From Chloroflexota bacterium (GTDB lineage Bacteria; Chloroflexota; Dehalococcoidia; UBA2247; RBG-13-53-26), in NCBI GenBank assembly GCA_003650185.1, contig QMOF01000008.1:1-22223 (forward strand): a stretch of DNA of 22,223 bases, read 5' to 3'. The position numbers were made by a program, and so were the translations under genes. Below, piece by piece: positions 14,728 to 22,223 of this stretch (positions are counted from its first letter, which is position 1; every line of letters starts with the position of its first letter). The notes beneath the pieces were generated by a model that ran no database searches, was not told the DNA's origin, and was given only the letters and a program-made list of their open reading frames with translations.

Positions 14728-15998
14728 CCCACAAGAGCCCAACCGGTAGCGACATCAGGGATGCTTCGCTCGCTTCCCAGGGCCAGCTTCGCATCGAATG
14801 GGCCTCGCGCGAAATGCCCGTGCTGCGGCTGATCAGACAGAGGTTTGCCAAAGAGAAGCCCCTCGCAGAAGCCCGAATATCGGCGTGCTTGCACGTTACT
14901 ACCGAGACGGCCAACCTCGCCCTCACACTGAAGGAGGGAGGGGCCGAGATCGCTCTCTGCGCCTCCAATCCCCTCAGCACGCAGGACGACGTGGCCGCTG
15001 CTTTGTCGGTACAGTATGGCATCCCCGTCTACGCCATCAAGGGCGAAGACAACGACGCCTACTACCGACACATCCACTCCACGCTTGACCTGCACCCCCA
15101 GGTCACCCTGGACGACGGTGCAGACCTGGTCAGCACACTCCACAGAGACAGGAGGGAGCTCCTGCCGGGCGTTATCGGCGGTATGGAGGAGACCACCACA
15201 GGTCTGATAAGGTTGCGTAGCATGGCGAAGGCAGGCCAGTTGGCCTACCCCATCATCGCCGTAAACGATGCCGATACCAAGCACCTCTTCGACAACCGGT
15301 ACGGCACCGGGCAGAGCACCATCGATGGGATTACTAGGGCCACCAACGTGCTATGGGCCGGGAAGAAAGTGGTGATCTGCGGGTATGGTTGGTGCGGCCG
15401 CGGTGTGGCCATGCGTGCCAGAGGCCTGGGCGCCCAGGTCATCGTGACAGAGGTCAATCCAATCCGCGCTCTAGAAGCTGTAATGGATGGCTACCAGGTA
15501 ATGCCCGGTCTGGAGGCAGCCAAGCTAGGCGACATTTTCATCACTGTCACCGGGGGCAAGAGCGCCATCGACACGTCCCATCTTGAGGTAATGAAAGACG
15601 GCGCTATTGTAGCCAACAGCGGCCACTTCGACGTGGAGATAAACATCCCTGCCCTTGAGGGCCTGTCTATAAAGAAGCGAAAACTACGGCCCTCTGTCGA
15701 GGAGTACACGCTGAAGGACGGGCGCCGTATCTTCCTGCTTGCCGAGGGCAGGCTGATCAACCTGGCCGCCGCTGAGGGCCATCCAGCCAGCGTCATGGAC
15801 ATGAGTTTCGCCAACCAGGCCCTGTGCGCCGAGTACATGTTCAGGCTCGAGAAACGAATGACCCCCAACGTGTATCCCGTCCCCGAGGACATAGACCAAG
15901 AGGTAGGCCGGCTGAAGCTGCTCTCCATGGGCATCACAATTGACAAGCTAACCCCAGAACAGAGACAATACCTCGAAAGCTGGGAAATGGGAACTTAG
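14724..15998 (+). CDS. ahcY: S-adenosylhomocysteine hydrolase
   Basis: The enzyme splits S-adenosylhomocysteine into adenosine and homocysteine using tightly bound NAD, feeding the methionine synthase and relieving methyltransferase inhibition. Motifs in order are LDDGADL (129-135), MEETTTG (154-160), VNDADTKHLFDN (180-191) with Lys186 and Asp190, the NAD-binding loop VICGYGWCGRG (217-227), and VTEVNPIRALEA. At 424 residues it is the short form without the Lys-Tyr C-terminal tail of eukaryotic enzymes, and it ends in QRQYLESWEMGT. Short archaeal-style members can prefer S-inosylhomocysteine, so substrate is inferred from context. It starts at ATG overlapping the PHP gene and is followed by metK 34 bases later. 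Confidence 0.95.
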   Translation: MTHKSPTGSDIRDASLASQGQLRIEWASREMPVLRLIRQRFAKEKPLAEARISACLHVTTETANLALTLKEGGAEIALCASNPLSTQDDVAAALSVQYGIPVYAIKGEDNDAYYRHIHSTLDLHPQVTLDDGADLVSTLHRDRRELLPGVIGGMEETTTGLIRLRSMAKAGQLAYPIIAVNDADTKHLFDNRYGTGQSTIDGITRATNVLWAGKKVVICGYGWCGRGVAMRARGLGAQVIVTEVNPIRALEAVMDGYQVMPGLEAAKLGDIFITVTGGKSAIDTSHLEVMKDGAIVANSGHFDVEINIPALEGLSIKKRKLRPSVEEYTLKDGRRIFLLAEGRLINLAAAEGHPASVMDMSFANQALCAEYMFRLEKRMTPNVYPVPEDIDQEVGRLKLLSMGITIDKLTPEQRQYLESWEMGT

Positions 15999-16032
15999 AC
16001 AAATCTGGAAACAAACGAAGGAGAAGGCATTG

Positions 16033-17289
16033 ATGAGCACAACCTTTTCGACATCGTCCTCGCACCTGCTGACCTCCGAATCGGTCACAGAGGGACATCC
16101 CGACAAGCTTTGCGACCAGGTCTCCGACGGCATCCTCGACGCCATACTGGCCAAAGACCCTTACGCCCGCGTCGCTTGTGAGGTAGCTACCACTACCGGC
16201 CTGGTGATGGTCCTTGGCGAGATCACGTGCGACTGCTATGTCGAGATACCAGAAGTTGTGCGAGGCGTCGTCAGAGACATAGGCTACACCCGGCCCGAAT
16301 ACGGCTTTGATTACGAAAGCTGTGGTGTCATGGTCTCCATCAAGGAGCAGTCAAAAGACATCGCCATGGGAGTGGATGAATCTCTCGAAGCACGGGAGGG
16401 GTCGACCACCAACGATGTTCTGGACAGACTTGGCGCCGGTGACCAGGGAATAATGATCGGGTTTGCCTGCAACGAGACACCGGATCTCATGCCGCTGCCC
16501 ATCTCTCTGGCCAACAGGCTTTGTTACCGTCTGGCGCAGGTGAGAAAAAGCAACCTGTTACCTTACCTGCGCCCCGACGGCAAGTCCCAGGTGACAGTGG
16601 AGTACCAGCGCGGGGTTCCTCGCCGTGTGGCCGCCATCGTCATAGGTGCCCAACACGACCCTCTGGTGAGCCATAACGTGATCCAACGTGATATCATCGA
16701 CTATGTCATCAGGGAGGTCGTTCCACCATCCCTGCTCGACAAGAACACCAGATATTTTGTCAATGCCACCGGGCGTTTCGTAGTGGGCGGCCCCGTGGGG
16801 GACGCGGGCCTAACGGGACGAAAGAACTCTGTTGACACGTACGGCGGCATCGCCAACCACGGTGGGGGTGCCCTATCTGGGAAAGACCCCACCAAGGTCG
16901 ATCGCTCGGGAACCTACGCAGCCCGCTACATCGCCAAGAACCTTGTGGCAGCCGGGCTGGCCGACCGACTGGAGGTCCAGATATGCTACTCCATCGGTGT
17001 AGCACACCCAGTGGCCATCTCCATCGAGACCTTCGGCACGGCCAAGGTCAGCGACGACCTCATCATCAAGCTGATCAAGGTGCATTTCGACCTGAGGCCG
17101 GAGGCCATAATCCGGACGTTCAATCTGCGCCGCCCCATCTACCGCCCCGTTGCGGCCTACGGCCACTTCGGTCGCACGGACCTTGATCTGCCTTGGGAGA
17201 AGACGGACAAGGTTGCCGTCCTCCAGGCTGAAGCTGGCCTGCACAGCCAGAAGAATTCGCCTCAGAACAAATCGCAGCAAGCGGCCTGA
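16033..17289 (+). CDS. metK: S-adenosylmethionine synthetase
   Basis: MetK makes S-adenosylmethionine from methionine and ATP. The 418-residue product carries the family signatures SVTEGHPDKLCDQVSD (17-32), GAGDQGIMIGFA (134-145), VGGPVGDAGLTGRK (251-264) and HGGGALSGKDPTKVDRS (276-292). Two positions differ from the commonest bacterial sequence, NSVDTYGG where IIVDTYGG is usual and GGGALSGKD where GGGAFSGKD is usual; neither removes a known catalytic residue. The C-terminal 25 residues (GLHSQKNSPQ to the end) are a low-complexity tail. I choose ATG 16033 with GAAGGAGAAGG upstream. It closes the cycle with the preceding hydrolase and the core methionine synthase. Confidence 0.96.
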   Translation: MSTTFSTSSSHLLTSESVTEGHPDKLCDQVSDGILDAILAKDPYARVACEVATTTGLVMVLGEITCDCYVEIPEVVRGVVRDIGYTRPEYGFDYESCGVMVSIKEQSKDIAMGVDESLEAREGSTTNDVLDRLGAGDQGIMIGFACNETPDLMPLPISLANRLCYRLAQVRKSNLLPYLRPDGKSQVTVEYQRGVPRRVAAIVIGAQHDPLVSHNVIQRDIIDYVIREVVPPSLLDKNTRYFVNATGRFVVGGPVGDAGLTGRKNSVDTYGGIANHGGGALSGKDPTKVDRSGTYAARYIAKNLVAAGLADRLEVQICYSIGVAHPVAISIETFGTAKVSDDLIIKLIKVHFDLRPEAIIRTFNLRRPIYRPVAAYGHFGRTDLDLPWEKTDKVAVLQAEAGLHSQKNSPQNKSQQAA

Positions 17290-17394
17290 AGCAGGGACTA
17301 CGTGGTGAGGTGAGGGTCACGGGTCGGCGCCGTCCTATTCTGCCGAAACGTGGTGCTTTCCTGCATTGGGTGCTTTGGTGGAAGGAATGAGAGG

Positions 17395-18813
17395 ATGCCT
17401 ATAAAGTTCGGAACTGACGGTTGGCGAGGCATCATCGCCGACGACTTCACATTTGAGAACGTCCGCTATTGCGCGCAGGCAGTAGCCGAGCACCTTCGTG
17501 ATAGGGGACTGGCGCCTCGCGGGCTGGTCATCGGCTACGATACCCGTTTCGCCTCGGAGCACTTCGCTGCCGCAGCCAGCGAGGTATTGGCTGCTAACGG
17601 GATCAGGGTCTACCTCTGTCCCAAACCCACGCCGACCCCCGTGATAAGCTACGGGGTGGTTAGGCAGAAGGCCGGCGGGGCCATAATTATCACTGCCAGT
17701 CACAACCCGGCCCAGTGGAATGGATTCAAGATTAAGAGCGAAGACGGGGCCAGTGCTCCCACCGAGGTCGAGGCTGATGTAGAGGCGCGCTTGCCGCAGA
17801 TCATCGGTCGGGGGACGACCGAGCGCATGCCCCTCAAAGAAGCGCTGTCACAGGGCCTAGTTGAGTATCTTGATCTGGACCCGCCTTACTTTCAGCATAT
17901 AGCCAAGATGGTTGACCTCGACAGCTTGCGACGCAGCGGTCTCAGGGTGATAGTGGACTCCATGTACGGCGCCGGCGACAGTTACATCAAGAGACTACTC
18001 GACGGCGGGCGCATCCAAATACAAGAGATCAACGTGGAACGAAATCCCATCTTCCCGGGCATCCAGCCGGAGCCTATCGCTCGCCACCTGTCCAAGCTCT
18101 GCGCCCTGGTCAGGGACACCGGCGCCCACGTGGGCCTAGCCACGGACGGCGACGCCGACCGGGTTGGTATCGTCGATGAGGGCGGGAACCCTTTGACGCC
18201 GCTGCAGATCTTCGCTCTGCTCGCCCTCTACCTGTTGGAAGTGCGCGGCGAACGCGGTGCTATCGTCAGGACAGTGACCACCACCAGCATGCTTTACCGC
18301 CTGGGCGAGCTCTACGGCGTTCCAGTCTATGAAACCGCGGTGGGATTCAAGCATGTCGCGCCCAAAATGATGGCTGAGAACGCCATCATGGGCGGTGAGG
18401 AGAGCAGCGGCTTTGGCTTCCGAGGCCATGTGCCGGAGCGCGATGGCATACTGGCAGCCATGTACTTCCTCGATTTGATGACCAGGCTCGGCAAGAGTCC
18501 CTCACAGCTCATCGAATATCTCTACAGCAAGGTGGGACCGCATCACTATGAGCGGCTGGACCTTCAGTTCCCCGCCTCCCAGCGGGAGACCATTGTCAAA
18601 CGTCTTGCCAGCAGCCCTCCCGACAGGATCGCGGGCAACGCCGTAACAAAGGTGAACACCATTGATGGCCACCATTTCTCTCTGGCAGACGGTTCCTGGC
18701 TACTCGTTCGCTTCTCGGGGACCGAGCCTCTTCTCCGCATGTACGCCGAGGCCAGCAGTATCGAGAAGGTGAAAGCTTTGATCCAAGATGGAAGAAGCAT
18801 GCTAGGAGTGTAG
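17395..18813 (+). CDS. Phosphoglucomutase/phosphomannomutase (alpha-D-phosphohexomutase)
   Basis: This 472-residue enzyme interconverts hexose 1- and 6-phosphates. The four family blocks are present: phosphoserine loop TASHNP (100-105) with Ser102, metal loop DGDADRVG (251-258) with Asp251, 253 and 255, sugar-binding GGEESSGFGF, and phosphate-binding RFSGTEPLLRMY. The ATG 17395 follows GGAAGGAATGAGAGG, whereas the open frame back to 17350 lacks this. Whether glucose, mannose or glucosamine is preferred cannot be read from the loops with certainty. The PGI/PMI gene follows by 2 bases, so together they could supply mannose-1-phosphate or glucose-1-phosphate for nucleotide sugars, including the donor of the GT20 enzyme downstream. 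Confidence 0.93.
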   Translation: MPIKFGTDGWRGIIADDFTFENVRYCAQAVAEHLRDRGLAPRGLVIGYDTRFASEHFAAAASEVLAANGIRVYLCPKPTPTPVISYGVVRQKAGGAIIITASHNPAQWNGFKIKSEDGASAPTEVEADVEARLPQIIGRGTTERMPLKEALSQGLVEYLDLDPPYFQHIAKMVDLDSLRRSGLRVIVDSMYGAGDSYIKRLLDGGRIQIQEINVERNPIFPGIQPEPIARHLSKLCALVRDTGAHVGLATDGDADRVGIVDEGGNPLTPLQIFALLALYLLEVRGERGAIVRTVTTTSMLYRLGELYGVPVYETAVGFKHVAPKMMAENAIMGGEESSGFGFRGHVPERDGILAAMYFLDLMTRLGKSPSQLIEYLYSKVGPHHYERLDLQFPASQRETIVKRLASSPPDRIAGNAVTKVNTIDGHHFSLADGSWLLVRFSGTEPLLRMYAEASSIEKVKALIQDGRSMLGV

Positions 18814-18815
18814 CT

Positions 18816-19904
18816 ATGGTCGACCTGGACAATCCCCAGACCTACCGGTCCATCGACCCCGGCGGAATGCTCGGGCATCTCCATGCATTGCCAGAACAGT
18901 GTCAGTCAGCCTGGCACAAGGCCCTCTGGTTCGACTTGCCCGCCGATTACAGCCGGGTGAAGAAAGCAGTCGTGTTGGGCATGGGCGGCTCAGCGATCGG
19001 AGGTGACCTCCTTCGCACCCTGGCGCTGCTGGAGGGAAGAGTCCCCGTCTCAGTGCACCGGGACTATGGCCTTCCACCTTCTATCGACGAGGACACACTG
19101 CTGATTGCCTCGAGCTATTCGGGCAACACCGAGGAGACACTCTCTGGCTTCAGCCAGGCACTGACACTCCCTGTCAAAGCCAAGAAGCTGGTACTTACCA
19201 GCGGCGGGCAACTGCGCGCCCTGGCCGAGGCAGCCGGCATTCCTGTTTTCTCCATAGACTACAAGGCACCCCCCCGCGCTGCCTTCCCCCACAGCTTCAT
19301 CCCACTGGTCGGGCTCTTTCACAAGTTCGGCCTATTGCAAGATCAGTCGAGTAGCTTCACCGAGGCTCTGAGGGTGCTTCAGGAGCTGTCGGGCGAGCTA
19401 AGCGAGACTGTGGCGCAGGCTGTGAACCCCGCCAAGCGGCTGGCCATCGGGCTATCCGGGAAGATGGCGGTCATCTATGGGGCCGGCCTGCTCTCCGAGG
19501 TGGCCCAGCGGTGGAAAACACAGTTCAACGAAAACAGCAAGTCCTGGGCCTTCTACGAGGTATTTCCGGAAATTAATCACAATTCCATAGTCGGCTATCG
19601 GTTCCCGTCCGACCTGAGGAACCGGATCATGGTGCTTCTGCTACACTCTTCCTCGCTGCACCCCCGCATCTCACAGCGTTACCATCTCACCGCCGAGATC
19701 CTCGCCAACGAAGGCGTTGACCGTGAACTGATAGAGGCCAGAGGAGACAGTCCTCTGGCTCAGATGTTGGGAATGGTGCTCCTCGGGGACTATGTCAGCT
19801 TCTACCTGGCCATGCTGAATGGCGTCGACCCATCCCCAGTAGCCCCCATAGACTACCTCAAGAAGCGCCTTGCCGAGGACCAGGCCGTGCACCTGGATAG
19901 GTGA
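18816..19904 (+). CDS. Bifunctional phosphoglucose/phosphomannose isomerase
   Basis: This 362-residue SIS-fold protein is of the PGI/PMI family, which isomerises glucose-6-phosphate and mannose-6-phosphate with fructose-6-phosphate. The first SIS domain carries GMGGSAIGGDLLR (55-67) and the sugar-phosphate loop SSYSGNTEET (99-108). The second contains the catalytic segments FNENSKSW (Glu) and PEINHNSIVGY (Glu, His). The C-terminal helix PIDYLKKRLAE is typical. The gene starts two bases after the phosphohexomutase stop and is the last of the long plus-strand run. Both enzymes fit gluconeogenic supply of sugar phosphates. Bifunctionality is assumed from the family. Confidence 0.93.
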   Translation: MVDLDNPQTYRSIDPGGMLGHLHALPEQCQSAWHKALWFDLPADYSRVKKAVVLGMGGSAIGGDLLRTLALLEGRVPVSVHRDYGLPPSIDEDTLLIASSYSGNTEETLSGFSQALTLPVKAKKLVLTSGGQLRALAEAAGIPVFSIDYKAPPRAAFPHSFIPLVGLFHKFGLLQDQSSSFTEALRVLQELSGELSETVAQAVNPAKRLAIGLSGKMAVIYGAGLLSEVAQRWKTQFNENSKSWAFYEVFPEINHNSIVGYRFPSDLRNRIMVLLLHSSSLHPRISQRYHLTAEILANEGVDRELIEARGDSPLAQMLGMVLLGDYVSFYLAMLNGVDPSPVAPIDYLKKRLAEDQAVHLDR

Positions 19905-19994
19905 TCGGGATGCGCAAACGTGATTACGCATCATCGACCAACCAGTCCCCGGACACGCTGGCGGCGTGGCGTGGTGTCGTCCATGCAACAGTCA

Positions 19995-20003
19995 TGATAT
20001 AAT
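19995..20003 (+). promoter_or_regulatory. Extended -10 promoter candidate
   Basis: TGATATAAT (19995-20003) combines the TG extension with a perfect TATAAT hexamer. No good -35 box lies 17-18 bases upstream, as is usual for extended -10 promoters. Transcription would begin near 20010, giving a leader of about 225 bases to the GT20 ATG, or a short RNA if it ends at the hairpin near 20140. Confidence 0.45.
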
Positions 20004-20118
20004 TGAATATTGAGCCAACCGCTTCGAACACCACCAAGACTCTCGAAAAGTCGAAATGGCCATATCGGAGTCAAGGTTAGGTCTCATGCCTGCGGAGCCA
20101 ACGGTAACAGGTCGCGTA

Positions 20119-20150
20119 AGCCGGAAGTATTCCGGCTCTTCTTGTCTACC
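20119..20150 (+). terminator. Hairpin with pyrimidine tail, terminator or attenuator candidate
   Basis: AGCCGGAA (20119-20126) pairs perfectly with TTCCGGCT (20130-20137) around a GTA loop and is followed by CTTCTTGTCT. The tail is pyrimidine-rich but not a clean T-run, so termination may be partial. It lies downstream of the extended -10 promoter and about 100 bases before the GT20 start, a layout that fits either the end of the upstream operon, an attenuator or the 3' end of a small RNA. Confidence 0.45.
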
Positions 20151-20234
20151 CAGGCGCGACAATTTTCTGCGCCATGAGGGTTATGTCCTGCGCTAGGTCA
20201 GCCTTACCAGCCAGCGCCGCTGCCGATTGCCAAC

Positions 20235-21719
20235 ATGAGCACGAGAGAAAGCCTCCAGACTCTGGTAAAGGAAAAGCTGGGCGACTCCCTGTTTATTGTG
20301 GTCTCAAATCGAGAACCCTACATTCACGAGTGGGCTGGTGATCGGATCAACTGCCTGAAGCCGCCGAGCGGCCTGACCACTGCGCTGGACCCCGTGATGC
20401 ATAGCTGCAGGGGCATCTGGATTGCTCACGGAGGCGGCAGTGCCGACCGCGACGTGGTGGACGAGCATGACAAAGTCCCTGTCCCACCTGAGAACCCACA
20501 CTACTTTCTGAAGCGGGTGTGGCTCACCAAGCAAGAGGAAGACGGATACTACTACGGCCTGGCCAACGGCGCGCTGTGGCCTTTGTGCCACGTCGCCTAC
20601 ACCCGCCCGTCCTTCAGTGAGTCAGCCTGGAGTATGTACAAACGTGTGAACGAGGTCTTCGCCAGCGTTGTCCTTGAAGAGGTCGGCCATAGGAAGGCTT
20701 TCGTCTTCGTGCAGGACTACCACCTGGCACTGGTGCCACGACTCATCAAAGAGAGGAACCCGAATATCACCGTTGCCCAGTTCTGGCACATACCCTGGCC
20801 AAACCCAGAGGTCATGCGCATATGTCCCTGGCAGGAGGAGCTCCTGCTCGGGCTGCTGGGCAACGATCTGCTCGGCTTTCAGATCCGCTATTACTCCGAC
20901 AACTTCCTCAACACCGTGAACTCTTCACTTGAGTGCAGGGTTGACTGGGAACGGCATGAAGTATGCCGGGCAGGTCACAAGACCGTTGTGCAGTCGTTCC
21001 CCATCAGCATCGATTTCGCCCAGATATCGCGCGAGTCGAAGCAGCCCAGGGTGACGCAGGAGATCGCCAGGCTGAAGAAGCAACTGCGCATAGGTAATGA
21101 GATAGTCGGCCTGGGAATAGACCGCATTGACTACACCAAGGGCCTCCCTGACCGACTCAGGGCCATAGACCGCTTCTTTGAGAAGTACCCGCGCTACGCG
21201 AAGCAGGTCGTTTTCGTCCAGGTGGGGGCCCCCAGCCGCATCCACCTGGACAGCTACAAGAGAATACACGCCGACGTAGAGACCCTGGTGGAAAGGATAA
21301 ACTGGAAACACGCTTCCGGGCATTGGAAACCTATCATCTATCTCAATGGAGCCAACATGTCCCCCCTTTCGATCGCAGCGCTACGCAGAATGGCCCGCTT
21401 CTGCGTCGTTTCCTCACTCCACGATGGAATGAACCTAGTGGCCAAAGAGTTTGTGGCTAGCCGCTTCGACGAGGATGGCGTGCTTATTCTGAGTCCCTTT
21501 ACAGGAGCCTCCCGCGAACTGGCTGACCACGCCCTGGTAGTGAATCCGTACGCCACTGACCAATTCGCCGATGCCCTGAGACAAGCTGTAGAGATGCGTC
21601 CGAGGGAAAGGCGACGCCGCATGAGGATCATGAGAAGTATCGTGCAGGAAAACAATATCTACAAATGGGCGGAGGACATAACTCTGGAACTGCTCAAGTT
21701 CCAGGCCAGGACCAGGTAG
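20235..21719 (+). CDS. Trehalose-6-phosphate synthase-like glycosyltransferase (GT20)
   Basis: This GT-B enzyme of the GT20 family moves glucose from a nucleotide sugar to a phosphosugar, most often making trehalose-6-phosphate. The 494 residues show VSNREPY (22-28), PPSGLTTAL near 43-51, VQDYHLALVPRL, FWHIPWPNPE, GIDRIDYTKGLPDRL and SSLHDGMNLVAKEF, all at the expected order and spacing. The variants NREP for NRLP and SSLHDG for SLRDG mark a divergent branch, so acceptor and donor are uncertain; glucosylglycerol-phosphate synthase is an alternative. No OtsB phosphatase is fused or adjacent. The ATG has a poor ribosome site and a long leader. Codons 434-446 (LVVNPYATDQFAD) lie in one arm of a perfect 39-bp inverted repeat whose other arm is downstream of the gene. 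Confidence 0.85.
   Translation: MSTRESLQTLVKEKLGDSLFIVVSNREPYIHEWAGDRINCLKPPSGLTTALDPVMHSCRGIWIAHGGGSADRDVVDEHDKVPVPPENPHYFLKRVWLTKQEEDGYYYGLANGALWPLCHVAYTRPSFSESAWSMYKRVNEVFASVVLEEVGHRKAFVFVQDYHLALVPRLIKERNPNITVAQFWHIPWPNPEVMRICPWQEELLLGLLGNDLLGFQIRYYSDNFLNTVNSSLECRVDWERHEVCRAGHKTVVQSFPISIDFAQISRESKQPRVTQEIARLKKQLRIGNEIVGLGIDRIDYTKGLPDRLRAIDRFFEKYPRYAKQVVFVQVGAPSRIHLDSYKRIHADVETLVERINWKHASGHWKPIIYLNGANMSPLSIAALRRMARFCVVSSLHDGMNLVAKEFVASRFDEDGVLILSPFTGASRELADHALVVNPYATDQFADALRQAVEMRPRERRRRMRIMRSIVQENNIYKWAEDITLELLKFQARTR
21534..21572 (+). repeat. Arm 1 of a 39-bp perfect inverted repeat, inside the GT20 gene
   Basis: The 39 bases encoding LVVNPYATDQFAD recur exactly in reverse complement at 21853-21891, with 280 bases between. 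The arm is normal coding sequence in a conserved part of the GT20 fold, so this copy is the source and the downstream one is derived from it. Confidence 0.9.
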
Positions 21720-22127
21720 CAAGACACGCCTTCGCCTCATGGCGGGAGTATTCAACCGGCCGAACGCAACCGGTACAGCTTCTTCTGAGTCACTGCTGCG
21801 AAAAGAGACAAGGTAGGCAGCTTGGGGTGCTATGCTGCAAGAGAGTCTTTGTATCGGCGAATTGGTCAGTGGCGTACGGATTCACTACCAGCAGGTAGAA
21901 GTGCACCACGCGCACCACGTCTCCCCTCGGACAGTGACACAAATGGTGATCAGGCGTTCGCAACCGTGGAGAAACTCGGCGCGCTATCTCCATCTTCACA
22001 AGGAGGGAACACGCACACCCTCAGCCGTCGCCTTAGCTGAGGTCTCCAACCGAAGGGACACGCACTTTGAGAGCCCGCCGGACACCCACCCAGGCTCATG
22101 ACTGAGCGCCAAGGCGGCAAAGCGGCC
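21720..22127. other. 408-bp spacer between the GT20 gene and rpsI
   Basis: I find no convincing gene. The stretch contains the second arm of the 39-bp inverted repeat, and a 7-bp perfect stem CCTCAGC/GCTGAGG (22019-22042, 10-base loop) without a T-tract. Accgg/ccggt near 21757 is a weak 5-bp stem. Two convergent genes end here, so terminators are expected, but none is clear. Confidence 0.5.
21853..21891 (-). repeat. Arm 2 of the 39-bp perfect inverted repeat, in the spacer
   Basis: This is an exact reverse complement of 21534-21572, located 134 bases after the GT20 stop. Similarity stops abruptly on both sides: the flanks do not continue the GT20 sequence. Read on the minus strand, it sits within an open frame ending HSTPSCLPCLFSQQ. 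Lack of wider homology argues against a decayed second GT20 gene. Confidence 0.9.
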
Positions 22128-22223
22128 CTATCTCTTGGTGTACTGAGGTGCTTTGCGCGCGCGCTTGAGGCCGTATTTCTTGCGTTCCTTTATCCGGGCA
22201 TCTCTGGTCAGCAGACCGTACTG
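22128..22223 (-). CDS. rpsI: Ribosomal protein S9, C-terminal end (cut by right edge)
   Basis: The minus strand reads 31 codons to TAG at 22130-22128. The tail, QYGLLTRDARIKERKKYG followed by LKRARKAPQYTKR, is the universal S9 C-terminus, which contacts tRNA in the ribosomal P site; the ending KR is conserved. The remaining roughly 100 residues and the start lie beyond the right edge, where rplM normally precedes it in an rplM-rpsI operon. It converges on the GT20 gene. This is the most certain housekeeping gene at this end. Confidence 0.95.
   Translation of the reverse strand, partial: QYGLLTRDARIKERKKYGLKRARKAPQYTKR

Larger units (their letters stand above)
19905..20234. other. 330-bp leader region before the GT20 gene
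   Basis: The spacer holds an extended -10 promoter (19995-20003) and a terminator-like hairpin (20119-20137), described separately. A 30-codon ORF beginning ATG 19910 and ending in TAA 20000-20002 has no convincing ribosome site or family, so I do not call it. GATGCG and CGCATC around 19909-19932 form a weak 6-bp stem. I matched no known riboswitch class. Confidence 0.45.

Noticed and set aside
19910..20002. 30-codon ORF after the isomerase gene
   Set aside because: Weak ribosome site, no recognisable sequence, and it runs into the promoter; more likely chance.
21790..21999. Minus-strand ORF containing LVVNPYATDQFAD as a second GT20 gene fragment
   Set aside because: Similarity is limited to the exact 39-base repeat; flanking residues do not match GT20 sequence, so it is a copied segment and not a decayed gene.
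1..22223. tRNA genes, CRISPR arrays, complete insertion sequences
   Set aside because: Looked for T-loop-like GGTTCGAATCC strings, regular short repeats and transposase motifs on both strands and saw none.

Overview
The window looks like a chromosomal segment of an uncultured, probably anaerobic Chloroflexota bacterium close to Dehalococcoidia. I infer this from gene content: a core-type methionine synthase without the folate half, a DUF6485-like cysteine-rich protein, a short archaeal-style S-adenosylhomocysteine hydrolase, a bifunctional phosphoglucose/phosphomannose isomerase, and GC-rich coding sequence with frequent GTG/TTG starts. No taxonomic marker settles it; only the last 31 codons of ribosomal protein S9 are present.

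Region 1 (1-2300) is visibly more AT-rich than the rest and looks like an accessory island cut by the left edge. It holds the tail of an unidentified gene, a PD-(D/E)xK nuclease-like gene, an unrecognised 194-residue protein, and a small two-helix membrane protein. The first three are closely spaced and may be one operon of a restriction or defence type, but that is inference.

Region 2 (2468-6316) holds a large minus-strand multi-PAS histidine kinase and a roughly 930-bp divergent spacer. The spacer contains a perfect 12-bp hairpin, a 36-codon ORF with a very strong ribosome binding site, and a good sigma-70-type promoter pointing at an acyl-CoA dehydrogenase gene.

Region 3 (6317-19904) is a long run of plus-strand genes, mostly tightly packed. 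Its theme is the S-adenosylmethionine cycle: mtnA and mtnP (recovery of methylthioadenosine), a core methionine synthase, S-adenosylhomocysteine hydrolase and metK. Interspersed are small cysteine-rich and basic proteins, a THEP1-type NTPase, an APH-like kinase with a separate P-loop kinase, and a PHP phosphoesterase. The last two genes, a phosphohexomutase and a PGI/PMI isomerase, belong to hexose-phosphate metabolism.

Region 4 (19905-22223) has a leader with an extended -10 promoter and a terminator-like hairpin, a trehalose-6-phosphate-synthase-like GT20 gene, a 408-bp spacer, and the 3' end of rpsI on the minus strand. The spacer carries a perfect 39-bp inverted copy of part of the GT20 coding sequence. 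This is the strangest sequence-level feature in the window. Recombination between the copies would swap the protein's last 48 residues for a different 20-residue tail.

I saw no tRNA, complete rRNA, CRISPR array or intact insertion sequence.
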